Of a stretch of DNA of 48,236 bases, positions 24,062 through 32,728 are shown one piece after another (positions within the stretch are counted from its first letter, which is position 1; the number at the start of each line of letters is the position of its first letter). Origin of the DNA: Colivicinus sp963607765 (GTDB lineage Bacteria > Bacillota_I > Bacilli_A > Erysipelotrichales > Erysipelotrichaceae); NCBI GenBank assembly GCA_963607765.1, contig CAVDDT010000030.1, forward strand, positions 1 through 48,236, written 5' to 3'. The notes below the pieces were generated by a model. It ran no database searches and was not told where the DNA came from. It saw only the letters and a list, made by a program, of their open reading frames with translations. Both the position numbers and the translations under genes were made by a program.

Positions 24062-24750
24062 TATTGGTTTGCTCCTACAATTAAACTAGATAAAAATATT
24101 GCGGCTGTCTCAGCCCTTAATATTCTTTTACCTAAAGAGACAGAATCAAACCCTTTATCTACAATCTTTTTAAGTTCGTCTATCTCAAAACCACCTTCCG
24201 GTCCGATAATAATTGTAATTGATTTGCATCCCTTTAAGCTATCTAAATTTTTTGTTTCTTTTTCATAAGCAATTAAATTAACATCACTTAAATAATTATC
24301 CAATTGCTTAATTGTACAATAATCAGTTACTTCAGGAATAAGATTACGATGAGATTGTTCACTAGCTTCTCTTACAATTTTATTCATACGATCAAGCTTA
24401 TTATTATTTTTCCCCGGCTTTACAACACTTCTGTTAGCGATGTATGGGACGATTCTTTTAACGCCTAATTCAGTTAATTTTTGTAGAGCAAAATCAAACT
24501 TATCATTTTTAATAAGAGACATAACAACAGTAATATCAATATCAAGTTCATTGTTCTCGTTTAAGTCTTCTAATACAAAGGCATTATTATTTTTAAGCTC
24601 ACATAAAAAAATATGATGGTTAGAGTCAACTAATCTAAATTTATATCCATCATTAGCTCTTAATACTTTCTTTAATTGATAATAAACTTCGGATGTTAAA
24701 GGATATAAATTATTCACCTCAATAGTTTCATCATAAAAGAATTGTTGCAT
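24061..24750 (-). CDS. rsmE: 16S rRNA (uracil(1498)-N3)-methyltransferase
   Basis: SPOUT methyltransferase for U1498 of 16S rRNA. 229 aa; an N-terminal PUA-like domain (about 1-70) and a C-terminal knot with the SAM-binding IIIGPEGGFEIDEL and SLGKRILRAETAAI motifs, both diagnostic. KRIVPYIANRSVVK and REASEQSHRNLIPEV also match the family. A GGTGAG site precedes the ATG, 2 bases after the CNNM stop. Bacillus has dnaJ-prmA upstream; here a CorC-type protein takes that position. Confidence 0.95.
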   Translation of the reverse strand: MQQFFYDETIEVNNLYPLTSEVYYQLKKVLRANDGYKFRLVDSNHHIFLCELKNNNAFVLEDLNENNELDIDITVVMSLIKNDKFDFALQKLTELGVKRIVPYIANRSVVKPGKNNNKLDRMNKIVREASEQSHRNLIPEVTDYCTIKQLDNYLSDVNLIAYEKETKNLDSLKGCKSITIIIGPEGGFEIDELKKIVDKGFDSVSLGKRILRAETAAIFLSSLIVGANQ

Positions 24751-24752
24751 AA

Positions 24753-26000
24753 TTACTCACCTTTTTCTTCATCCATTAATTCAACCTTTATTTCATTGAT
24801 ATTCTTTTCATCGCAATCAGTGACTGTTACTTTTAAATTAAAACACTCAAAAGTATCTCCTTTATCAGGAAGTTTATCCAAGTTATGAATTACCCAACCA
24901 GAGACAGTCTTAAATTCATATTCTTCATTTGGAGAAATATCAAAATATTCAAACATATCTTCAATATCAGCGTCACAATTAATTAAAAAAGTCTTATCAT
25001 CAACTTTCTTAAAATATTCAATGACTTCATCATGTTCATCATAAATTTCGCCAACTATTTCTTCAAGGACATCTTCCATAGTTATAATTCCAGCAGTTCC
25101 ACCGTATTCATCAATAACGATTGCCATGTGTGATTTCTCACTTTGGAGTTCTTTTAAAAGAGCGCTTATTTTTAAATGTTCGCTAGTATAAACGGGCTTA
25201 GCTAATATTTGTTCAATAGAAGTACTAGTTTTTTTATAGTACATATAATAGAAATCTTTTTCATGGAGAATGCCAACGACATTATCTATAGTGTCTTTAT
25301 AGATAGGAAGTCGTGAGAAACCGGATTCTCTAAAGCTTTTATCAATTTCATCCAAAGAATCTTCTATATCGCAAGCAATAACATCAACTCTAGGAATAAA
25401 TACCTTTCCTACTTCTTGGTCATTAAACTCAATCGCATTAGTGATAAGGTCAGCTTCATCTTCATCCATGTCGCCACCCTCTTGAGCCTCTTCAACCATA
25501 GTTATAAATTCTTCACTTCTGAATTCATCATTATCTTCAACCTTAAACAATTTAGATACTAATGTACCAATACCATTAAAGATAAATGTTAGTGGTTTAA
25601 AAACAACCATTAAGAAAGAAATGAATGGAGTAAAAAACATCGCAAACTTTTCTGGCTGAGACTTCGCTAATGTTTTTGGTGTAATCTCTCCAAAAATAAG
25701 AATCGCAATTGTCATGACGATAGAAGAAATTAAGGCACCATTTTCTTTAAAAATAGACACAAATAAAACTGTTGCGATAGATGAAGAAGCAATATTAACA
25801 ATGTTATTGCCGATAAGGATAGTACTTAATAAAGTATTAAACTTATCGGTTAAATCTAAAGCTTCCTGAGCTCTTGTATCACCATTATTCGCTAGATATT
25901 TTAGTCTAATTCGATTAGCACTACTAAAAGCTGTTTCAGTAGCTGAAAAGCAACCACTTAAAACAGTAAGAATTATCAAAATGATTATTGTATTATTCAT
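24753..26000 (-). CDS. CNNM/HlyC-CorC family transporter
   Basis: A membrane protein, probably for Mg2+ or other cation transport. I start it at the fifth codon of the longest frame, because GAGGT lies 5 nt before that ATG. About 415 aa: the DUF21/CNNM membrane domain (about 1-190, several TM segments), a CBS pair (about 200-320, including DEYGGTAGIITMEDVLEEIVGEIYDEHD) and a C-terminal CorC/HlyC domain (about 335-410). The CBS pair usually binds adenine nucleotides. The name haemolysin often given to this family is misleading. It is the first gene of the run into rsmE-mtaB. Confidence 0.9.
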   Translation of the reverse strand: MNNTIIILIILTVLSGCFSATETAFSSANRIRLKYLANNGDTRAQEALDLTDKFNTLLSTILIGNNIVNIASSSIATVLFVSIFKENGALISSIVMTIAILIFGEITPKTLAKSQPEKFAMFFTPFISFLMVVFKPLTFIFNGIGTLVSKLFKVEDNDEFRSEEFITMVEEAQEGGDMDEDEADLITNAIEFNDQEVGKVFIPRVDVIACDIEDSLDEIDKSFRESGFSRLPIYKDTIDNVVGILHEKDFYYMYYKKTSTSIEQILAKPVYTSEHLKISALLKELQSEKSHMAIVIDEYGGTAGIITMEDVLEEIVGEIYDEHDEVIEYFKKVDDKTFLINCDADIEDMFEYFDISPNEEYEFKTVSGWVIHNLDKLPDKGDTFECFNLKVTVTDCDEKNINEIKVELMDEEKGE

Positions 26001-26012
26001 GTGATACCTCAT

Positions 26013-26208
26013 TTAAAGTATCAATTCGATTAAAGTCGCAGGACAAAGGAACTTCCAATTTAAATACTCTCTTTCTTTTCAATAAAATAATATTATCAAA
26101 AATAGATAAAAAAATAAAATTTATAAGAAAGAATATAGTCATTTTTATTGTTTTTATCTAAAAAGTTTTTTAAAATTATGACGTTTTTAAAGATTTGTTA
26201 TATATTTA
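26013..26208. other. AT-rich intergenic, CNNM upstream region
   Basis: Noncoding sequence between the CNNM start and the terminator of the ftsA-ftsZ-PHP unit. A weak minus-strand promoter is possible (TTGGAA, 18 bp, TTTAAT) upstream of CNNM. I see no ORF or structured RNA here. Confidence 0.4.
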
Positions 26209-26240
26209 TTAAAAAGAACAGTTTATATAAAACCGTTCTT
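26209..26240 (-). terminator. Terminator after ftsA-ftsZ-PHP
   Basis: Minus-strand stem AAGAACGGTTT/AAACTGTTCTT (11 bp, one G-U) with a 5-nt loop, followed by TTTTT. It lies 24 bases after the PHP stop. Confidence 0.85.
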
Positions 26241-26263
26241 GATTATTTTGATAAACAATTAAT

Positions 26264-26974
26264 CTACTTATAAAAGTATTCCTTAATAATGTCAATATTA
26301 ATATTAGCGATTAAATCATCATCTAAATTTAATTCTTTGGCAAGCTCGTAGACTCTATCAACACTTCCAATATCATATTTAATATGAGCATCGCTATTCA
26401 TGATAACAGGACACTTTATTTCCTTACAAATTGTAATGATTTTCTTAAGATTCTCATAAGAATTTAGACGACATCCATCGGGTTTTAAAGAAGAATTATT
26501 AAGTTCGACAAGAGTATTATTTTCCTTGCACGATCTAATAACAACATCATAATCACTCGGATGAGTTCCATCATCAATATGTCCTAATATTTTAACAAGA
26601 GGTTCTTTGATGGCTTCCAAATAAAAATTAGTGTTTTCTTCTTTAGTATGACTTGTTCCATGATCATAAGTATGAATGGAACCTATCGCATATTCAACTC
26701 TTTTGCTGTAGAACTTAATCCAGTCTTTGAAATATTCCCCAACATTCATTTCTACACCTTTTAAAATATGCATACCATTAAATTCAGAAGGAATAACTCC
26801 TAAATTCAAAAAGACTTCTTTATCAGCGCCGAATGACATTCGATCAGTTTGATGATCACTTATACCATAAAATAGGAGGCCCCTATTAAGAGCCTCTTCT
26901 ATATTTTCGGTGACTGAACTATAAGCATGTCTTGAAAAAAGACTATGTGTATGTAAATCAACCAAATTATTCAT
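26264..26974 (-). CDS. PHP domain phosphatase (YcdX-like)
   Basis: A 236-aa PHP-fold metal-dependent phosphatase. Metal-ligand motifs are visible in order: VDLHTHSLFSRHAYS near residue 5 (HxH), GISDHQTDR near 37 (DH), LKGVEMN near 70, GSIHTYDHGTSH near 98, KILGHIDDG near 130 and NSDAHIKYDIGS near 195. YcdX-type proteins have a trinuclear zinc site; the substrate is unknown. It follows ftsZ by 3 bases, so it is cotranscribed with the division genes, but no functional link is established. Confidence 0.88.
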   Translation of the reverse strand: MNNLVDLHTHSLFSRHAYSSVTENIEEALNRGLLFYGISDHQTDRMSFGADKEVFLNLGVIPSEFNGMHILKGVEMNVGEYFKDWIKFYSKRVEYAIGSIHTYDHGTSHTKEENTNFYLEAIKEPLVKILGHIDDGTHPSDYDVVIRSCKENNTLVELNNSSLKPDGCRLNSYENLKKIITICKEIKCPVIMNSDAHIKYDIGSVDRVYELAKELNLDDDLIANINIDIIKEYFYK

Positions 26975-26977
26975 TTT

Positions 26978-28081
26978 TTATACCCTAGTCTTAAAGAAAG
27001 CAGGAATGTCATCATCATCTTCAACAACATTGATTTCTTCATTCTTTGCTGTTTCACTGTTAGAAACGTTTTGGTTCTCACTAGGGGTAGGAGTTACAAA
27101 TAAGCTTGGATTTGTCTTTGGCTTTAGATTGCTTGGAAGATCAAATCCAGTAGCGATAACTGTAACAATAATATTTTCACCAAGTTGATTATTAATAGCT
27201 ACGCCATAAATGATATCGATATCATTGCCAGCAGCTTCTCTCACATAATCAACCGCAACTTGTGAATCATAAATAGAGATTCCAGGACCACCAGTTACAT
27301 TAATAATAGCTGCCTTAGCCCCCTTAATTTGAGCTTCAAGTAAAGGAGACTTAATAGCTTTTGCAGCTGCTTCCTTAGCACGATTATCACCATTAGCCAT
27401 GCCAATACCAATTAATGCGGTACCCTTGCCAGCCATAACAGTTCTAACATCAGCGAAGTCTAGATTAATAAATGCAGGAACTGCAATTAAATCAGTGATA
27501 GTTTGAACACCTTGTCTTAAGACATTATCAGCTTCCTTAAAGGCATCTTGCATAGGAATCTTACCGATAACACTTAATAATTTATTATTTGAAACGATGA
27601 TTAGAGAATCGATATATTCTCTTAATTGTTCAAGACCAACATTGGCTTGGTCATTTCTCTTTCTGCCTTCAAATTCAAATGGAGTAGTAACAACACCTAC
27701 TGTTAAAGCACCAGCTTCTTTTGCAAGTCTTGCGATAACTGGAGCACCACCTGTACCAGTTCCACCGCCTTCACCACAAGTAATAAATACCATATCAGCA
27801 CCATTAACAGCTTTTCTAATATCATCTTCACTTTCTAGTGCGGCCTTGTTACCAATTTCAGGATTAGCACCAGCTCCTAAACCCTTTGTAGTACTTTTTC
27901 CTAAAACAATTTTGTTTTGGCATTTTGACATATTTAAGCATTGTAAGTCAGTGTTACAAACATAGAATTCAACACCTTTAACGCCATCATCAACCATTCG
28001 GTTTACAGCGTTGCAACCAGCTCCTCCAACACCAAATACTTTTATTCTTGCAACTTGATTATATTCAGGTTTTGCAGTCAT
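26978..28081 (-). CDS. ftsZ: Cell division protein FtsZ
   Basis: Tubulin homologue that polymerises with GTP into the cytokinetic ring. I start it at ATG 28081, preceded by AGGGAGG; the longer frame begins with TTG inside ftsA. 367 aa. GVGGAGCNAVNRM near residue 17 and the tubulin signature GGGTGTG (105-111) form the GTP site; the T7 loop is in INLDFADVRTVM. An acidic C-terminal linker of about 50 aa ends in DDDIPAFFKTRV, the conserved tail that binds FtsA and other tethers. It lies one base after the ftsA stop. Confidence 0.98.
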   Translation of the reverse strand: MTAKPEYNQVARIKVFGVGGAGCNAVNRMVDDGVKGVEFYVCNTDLQCLNMSKCQNKIVLGKSTTKGLGAGANPEIGNKAALESEDDIRKAVNGADMVFITCGEGGGTGTGGAPVIARLAKEAGALTVGVVTTPFEFEGRKRNDQANVGLEQLREYIDSLIIVSNNKLLSVIGKIPMQDAFKEADNVLRQGVQTITDLIAVPAFINLDFADVRTVMAGKGTALIGIGMANGDNRAKEAAAKAIKSPLLEAQIKGAKAAIINVTGGPGISIYDSQVAVDYVREAAGNDIDIIYGVAINNQLGENIIVTVIATGFDLPSNLKPKTNPSLFVTPTPSENQNVSNSETAKNEEINVVEDDDDIPAFFKTRV

Positions 28082-28082
28082 A

Positions 28083-29339
28083 TTAAATATCCTCCCTATC
28101 CTTATACATTTCAAATAAATTCTTTATCTTAGTGGTAATCGACTCACCTTCAACATCAACGTTGATTTGATCTACCGTCTTATCATACTCTGCTATATTA
28201 ACACAATTAACACTTAAATCGTTTAAAATAGCTTTTTCTTTATAAACAAACAGTGTACCATAGCAAGCACACAAACTAGTATTTCTTACACCAATTGCAT
28301 CTGGGTAATAAGTTTTAATCTCACAATTGCTTTCATTCTTAATCAAAGAAATAAGAGCAGACATTTCACTTCCCTCTCCACATACAAGGAAAGAAGCTCC
28401 TTTATCGATGATTGGCTTACAAGTCTGCATTAGTTTCTCAACATATGTTGTTAAAACAGGTTTAACAAAATCACTTAATTCGCCAACAGTTATTGACTTA
28501 GAAACATTATTTTCACTCCAAGCATAGATCGCATCATCTTTATACTGGCTATTAAAATTAACATTGTATTTAAGTAAACGAGGGATATTACTTGCAGGCA
28601 AATGATATTGATTATAAACCATAGTACTTAAACCAGATAAGCCATCATAAATAATCTCACTACTTAATAGTTTGCCCTTAGACAATAAGCTTAAGTATGT
28701 ACAACTATTTTCAATATCTAACAAAATAATATTTTGACTTACACTGTTTTCAAGTGCGACACTTTCTTTAGCTATCGCAAAATTATTTAAGCACAAATCT
28801 AAAACTTCAAGATTAGCTTTATATACGGCATTGACATAACTATATGCCATTTCTTTATCAGCACATAATAAATCAATATCTACAAGAAGTTCATCACAAG
28901 ATTCATTTTCAGGAAGTCTTCTTGAACTAATTCCATTAATAGTATACTTAACTACTGTTGCGTTAATGACCATCAATTGATCATCAACCTTTGTCTTAAG
29001 TGCATTAGTTATAGCTCTAGCGATATCTTTCTTTTTGATGTGACCATCACTTGGGATAACTGAGGCTCTAAGAGAAGTTCTCTTAAAATTATATGGAGGT
29101 AAAACCAAAATAACTTTTTCAAGTTTAGCACCAACTTTTTTAGAAACAACTTCAACAGCTTCTTTTATGCAGTCAACTAGCTTTTCCTCATCAATAACTC
29201 TATATCCGCTTACGCCATCAACTTTATTTACATAAGTATTAATTATATTAAAACGGGTATTATAGTATTCAGCTAGCAACAACTGTATTTGCCCATCATC
29301 TATCTTCAATGTCGCATAAACTTGTTTAATATTACTCAT
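28083..29339 (-). CDS. ftsA: FtsA-like division protein, degenerate ATP site
   Basis: The membrane tether for FtsZ, identified mainly by its position directly before ftsZ and by an actin-like layout. 418 aa. A 1C/SHS2-like region lies at about 75-180. A C-terminal basic amphipathic segment (TKIKNLFEMYKD) fits membrane binding. The nucleotide motifs are poor: phosphate-1 reads TLKIDDGQIQ (10-19) instead of DIGTSK-like, phosphate-2 reads DIENSCT (208-214) instead of DIGGGTT-like, and the adenosine motif is VCGEGSEMSAL (319-329). ATP binding may be reduced or lost. Translation is probably leaderless. Confidence 0.82.
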   Translation of the reverse strand: MSNIKQVYATLKIDDGQIQLLLAEYYNTRFNIINTYVNKVDGVSGYRVIDEEKLVDCIKEAVEVVSKKVGAKLEKVILVLPPYNFKRTSLRASVIPSDGHIKKKDIARAITNALKTKVDDQLMVINATVVKYTINGISSRRLPENESCDELLVDIDLLCADKEMAYSYVNAVYKANLEVLDLCLNNFAIAKESVALENSVSQNIILLDIENSCTYLSLLSKGKLLSSEIIYDGLSGLSTMVYNQYHLPASNIPRLLKYNVNFNSQYKDDAIYAWSENNVSKSITVGELSDFVKPVLTTYVEKLMQTCKPIIDKGASFLVCGEGSEMSALISLIKNESNCEIKTYYPDAIGVRNTSLCACYGTLFVYKEKAILNDLSVNCVNIAEYDKTVDQINVDVEGESITTKIKNLFEMYKDREDI

Positions 29340-29346
29340 GTAAAAT

Positions 29347-29352
29347 ATTATA
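29347..29352 (-). promoter_or_regulatory. ftsA -10 box, leaderless spacing
   Basis: Perfect TATAAT 7 nt before the ftsA ATG, with no ribosome site and no clear -35. A second TATAAT lies about 20 bp upstream on the same strand. Confidence 0.6.
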
Positions 29353-29376
29353 CTATACTTTTGTTTGCAGATTATA

Positions 29377-29405
29377 TTGCAATTTTAAGAATGTTATGGT
29401 TTAAT
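29377..29405 (+). promoter_or_regulatory. rpmB promoter
   Basis: -35 TTGCAA (29377-29382), 17 bp, -10 TTTAAT (29400-29405) with TGn extension. The leader carries AAGGGAGG. Confidence 0.7.
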
Positions 29406-29438
29406 TAATAAGCTGAATTAATGAAGGGAGGCTGTATT

Positions 29439-29636
29439 ATGTCAAGAAAATGCGAAATTTCTGGTAAAGGACCACTTTCAGGAAACAATCGTTCACATTC
29501 ACTTCGTGCTACACGCCGTAAATGGAATGTTAACCTTCAAAATGCTACGATTATGGTTGACGGTAAACCTAAGAAGGTTAAAGTTTCTGCCCGTGCATTG
29601 AGAAGCTTAAAAGCACAAGCTACAAAGATTGCATAA
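29439..29636 (+). CDS. rpmB: 50S ribosomal protein L28
   Basis: bL28, 65 aa and basic: MSRKCEISGKGPLSGNNRSH is the N-terminal signature, then TRRKWNVNLQ and VSARALRSLK. The start is at 29439, not the upstream in-frame ATG at 29421, because AAGGGAGG lies between the two. It is monocistronic with its own promoter and a shared bidirectional terminator. The Bacillus order, rpmB at the rpe end of the priA-to-rpe cluster but on the other strand, is kept. Confidence 0.97.
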   Translation: MSRKCEISGKGPLSGNNRSHSLRATRRKWNVNLQNATIMVDGKPKKVKVSARALRSLKAQATKIA

Positions 29637-29638
29637 TT

Positions 29639-29665
29639 AAAAAGAATCCATTAAGGATTCTTTTT
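29639..29665. terminator. Bidirectional terminator between rpmB and rpe
   Basis: 11-bp perfect stem AAAAAGAATCC/GGATTCTTTTT around ATTAA, with A- and T-runs giving U-tracts on both strands. It serves rpmB (plus) and rpe (minus); its last base is part of the rpe stop codon. Confidence 0.9.
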
Positions 29666-30318
29666 TATTGCTTCTTTAAAGATAATGAATTAATATTGCT
29701 TACCATATCCCCTTTAAAGACATATGATCCTGCAGCCAAAACATCACATCCCTTGTCAACTATCGAAAAAGCATTATGATTGTTTACACCACCATCTACT
29801 TCAATTAAATAACTCAAATTGTTTTCTTCTCTATATTTTTTTAAGAAAGCAATCTTATCATAAGCACTATTCAAAAACTTTTGGCCACCAAATCCAGGTT
29901 CAACACTCATCACAAGAACCATATCCACTTTATCAAGTAATGGTACGATCTCTTCAACACTCGTATTTGGCTTAATTGAAATGCCAGCTTTCACATATTT
30001 GCTTTTAATCAATTCTAATAGGTTTAAACATCTATCAATATCATTTAATGCTTCAAAATGAAATGTAATATTATCAGCCCCTGCGTCTATAAAAATTTGA
30101 CTAAAATATTCAGGATTATCGACCATAAGATGAACATCCATAAATAAAGAAGAATTTTTTCTAAAAGCTTTAAAAATATCTGATCCAAAAGATAAATTAG
30201 GCACAAAATGGCCATCCATTACGTCAAAATGTATCCATTTGCAATTATCATTTAAAACACTTAATTGATAATCAAATTGGCTAAAATCTAAAGATAAAAC
30301 TGACGGTGCTAAAATCAT
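29665..30318 (-). CDS. rpe: Ribulose-phosphate 3-epimerase
   Basis: TIM-barrel enzyme interconverting ribulose-5-phosphate and xylulose-5-phosphate in the pentose phosphate pathway. 217 aa. APSVLSLDFSQFDYQL at the N-terminus, HFDVMDGHFVPNLSFG near residue 31, DVHLMVDNPE near 65, MSVEPGFGGQKF near 138 and EVDGGVNNHN near 172 hold the metal and phosphate ligands. The ATG overlaps the pknB stop. In Bacillus, rsgA lies between these two genes; here it is missing. Confidence 0.97.
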   Translation of the reverse strand: MILAPSVLSLDFSQFDYQLSVLNDNCKWIHFDVMDGHFVPNLSFGSDIFKAFRKNSSLFMDVHLMVDNPEYFSQIFIDAGADNITFHFEALNDIDRCLNLLELIKSKYVKAGISIKPNTSVEEIVPLLDKVDMVLVMSVEPGFGGQKFLNSAYDKIAFLKKYREENNLSYLIEVDGGVNNHNAFSIVDKGCDVLAAGSYVFKGDMVSNINSLSLKKQ

Positions 30319-32000
30319 TTTTGTTCCTCCTTTTTATCAGTGAAATATTTAAGAATAATACTCGAATCATCGCTTTGTGTATATAAGCTGCCTGCTTGAG
30401 GACTTATCTCAATTACACAATTGTTATCATATTTCTTTTGATCGTCACTAACACTATCATAAGATACTTCCTGCTTTGTTACAGTAAAATTTTGTGAACT
30501 AAAATATTCTACCGCTTCATCAATGTTCTTAGATAGAATATCGTATGGAATCATAATCGAAGATGCCGCGCTATATGTGAAAGTAATAGTTGTGACAACA
30601 TTAGGATTATACTTTTCACCAGAACCAATGCTTTGTGCAATAATTGTACCGGCAGTTTGATCGGAAGAAACAGCCTTTGTTTCTATGTTGAAATTACTAT
30701 TTTTTAATTTAGCCTTTACTGTATCGATATTTTGACCAACATAATTTTCCATCACTTTGTAAGTGCCTTCCGAAACTGTAACCGAAATCTTTGATCCTTT
30801 TTCAATCTTGGTACCCTCTTGTGGCGTGGACTCAATTATTGTATTAGCGGTAGTATCATCTGTCATAACCCAAGTGATGGCGGAATTATCTATGCTTAAT
30901 CCAAGAGGAGATAAAACATCTTCAGCAACCGTTAAAGAGAGTCCCTTAATATCTGGAACTGTAACATAATTATCATCTTTCGAACCAATTACGCCTGTAA
31001 AAAATAATATTAAAAAGATAAGCAATAATGATACAAAAGAGACAATCGCAATAAAGAATGTACTAATAGCTTTATCGGTTTTATTTTCTTTTTTCTTTGA
31101 AACTATTTCTTCCTTTTGTTTATCATCATAAACCTTTTTATAAGTAGTACTATTAGAATATTTTAAAATAAGTCTTTTATCATTTTTAGCTTCTTTAGAA
31201 AGACATCTATTTAAATCTTTTATAAGAAAAGCAACATTTTGATAACGATCTTTTAAAGATCTCGCAGTAGCCTTAATCACAATATTTTCAACAGCTTGAG
31301 GAATATCAGGATTAAAATCCCTAACATAAGGAACATTATTCCTAACATGACATAAAGCAACTTGAACAGGTGTATCGCCTTTATATGGAACATCACCAGT
31401 TAAAAGTTCATAAAAAACAATGCCTAAAGAGTAGATATCAGATTGCATACTTGCACTCCCACCTTTTGCAAGTTCGGGAGCTAAATAATGAACTGAACCT
31501 AAAACGGAACCCTTAGAAGTAATATCAACTGTATTATTTAATACCGCAATACCGAAATCAGCCAATTTAACCGTGCCGTCATCTTTAATCAAAACATTTT
31601 GAGATTTAATATCGCGATGAATGATTCCATTCTTGTGAGCCTCTAAAAGAGCTCCTGAGAGCTGTTTCATAATCCAAACAGCTTCTTTTGGTGGAAGAGC
31701 GCCCCTTCTTTGAATTAATTGTTTTAAAGTATGTCCTTTAACATACTCCATCACAATATAATGCATGCTTCCATCATCGCCAACATCATAAACATCAACA
31801 GCATTTGGATGACTTAATTTGGTAGAAGTATTAGCTTCTCTTTTAAATCTTTCAATCGAAACTGGATCATTGGCCATGTCACCCTTTAAAACCTTAACAG
31901 CAACTTGCCTATTTAAAATGGTATCTAAAGCCAAATAAACATTGGCCATGCCGCCTTGTCCTAATTCTCTAATTACTTCATATCGATTAGCAATCTTCAT
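30315..32000 (-). CDS. pknB: Ser/Thr kinase with PASTA domains (PknB/PrkC)
   Basis: Membrane receptor kinase that senses muropeptides or lipid II. 561 aa. The kinase domain (about 8-265) has GQGGMANVYLA, VAVKVLKGD (Lys), HRDIKSQNVL and LADFGIAV. One membrane segment lies near 315-337 (STFFIAIVSFVSLLLIFLIL). Outside the cell are three PASTA repeats, about 345-412, 413-480 and 481-555; the third is divergent. It is coupled to the phosphatase stp upstream and to rpe downstream. Substrates elsewhere in Firmicutes include division and ribosome factors. Confidence 0.95.
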   Translation of the reverse strand: MKIANRYEVIRELGQGGMANVYLALDTILNRQVAVKVLKGDMANDPVSIERFKREANTSTKLSHPNAVDVYDVGDDGSMHYIVMEYVKGHTLKQLIQRRGALPPKEAVWIMKQLSGALLEAHKNGIIHRDIKSQNVLIKDDGTVKLADFGIAVLNNTVDITSKGSVLGSVHYLAPELAKGGSASMQSDIYSLGIVFYELLTGDVPYKGDTPVQVALCHVRNNVPYVRDFNPDIPQAVENIVIKATARSLKDRYQNVAFLIKDLNRCLSKEAKNDKRLILKYSNSTTYKKVYDDKQKEEIVSKKKENKTDKAISTFFIAIVSFVSLLLIFLILFFTGVIGSKDDNYVTVPDIKGLSLTVAEDVLSPLGLSIDNSAITWVMTDDTTANTIIESTPQEGTKIEKGSKISVTVSEGTYKVMENYVGQNIDTVKAKLKNSNFNIETKAVSSDQTAGTIIAQSIGSGEKYNPNVVTTITFTYSAASSIMIPYDILSKNIDEAVEYFSSQNFTVTKQEVSYDSVSDDQKKYDNNCVIEISPQAGSLYTQSDDSSIILKYFTDKKEEQK

Positions 32001-32728
32001 GATACCTTTACAACAATAACAGTAGTATTGTCGTATCCTCCCTTAGACAATGCCAATCTATTTAATTCGTTAGCTTTCTTTTCACAAGTATCAAATTCAA
32101 GAGAATCCATAATATAAACTATTTCATCATCACTGCAATAACCGCACAAGCCATCCGAACATATCAAATAATAGTCCATATCCTTAACTCTATGCACATC
32201 AAAAACTACATCATTCCAAACGCCTACTGCTTTAACTAGATAATGGCGTTTAGGATGAGTTAGACTTTCATCATAAGTGATCTCACCATTGTCAATCATT
32301 TGATTAACCAAAGTATGATCCTTAGTTAGATGAAAAAGTTTTTTATCTAGCATACCATATGTACGACTATCACCAGCATTTAAAGATAAGGTACCAAATT
32401 TAGTAATTAAAACACCGGTTAAAGTAGTGCCCATCCCACTATAATTTGGATTTGAAATAGACAATGCATAAACTTCACTATTTGCCATTTTTAATTCATG
32501 AAGAATATAATTATTAGCTTCTTCTAGACTATTAAAAGAACTATTTCCAAAATGGTCTTTAAAATAATCAACAACCGTTTTAGATGCAACATCACCAGCT
32601 TTAGCACCACCAATGCCATCACAAACAATTGCCAAAAAGTCACCATCAGAATTAAAAATAGTTAAATAACTATCTTGGTTATTTGCACGATGTAAGCCTA
32701 CATCACTAAGTCCATAATATTCAATCAT
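31997..32728 (-). CDS. stp: PP2C-type Ser/Thr phosphatase (Stp/PrpC)
   Basis: Cytoplasmic PPM phosphatase opposing PknB. 243 aa. Metal motifs: GLHRANNQDS (residues 12-21), CDGIGGAKAGDVAS near 36, LNAGDSRTYG near 115, ICSDGLCGYCSDDE near 188 and GGYDNTTVIVV near the C-terminus. ATGA overlap with pknB suggests balanced production of kinase and phosphatase. Confidence 0.95.
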   Translation of the reverse strand: MIEYYGLSDVGLHRANNQDSYLTIFNSDGDFLAIVCDGIGGAKAGDVASKTVVDYFKDHFGNSSFNSLEEANNYILHELKMANSEVYALSISNPNYSGMGTTLTGVLITKFGTLSLNAGDSRTYGMLDKKLFHLTKDHTLVNQMIDNGEITYDESLTHPKRHYLVKAVGVWNDVVFDVHRVKDMDYYLICSDGLCGYCSDDEIVYIMDSLEFDTCEKKANELNRLALSKGGYDNTTVIVVKVS

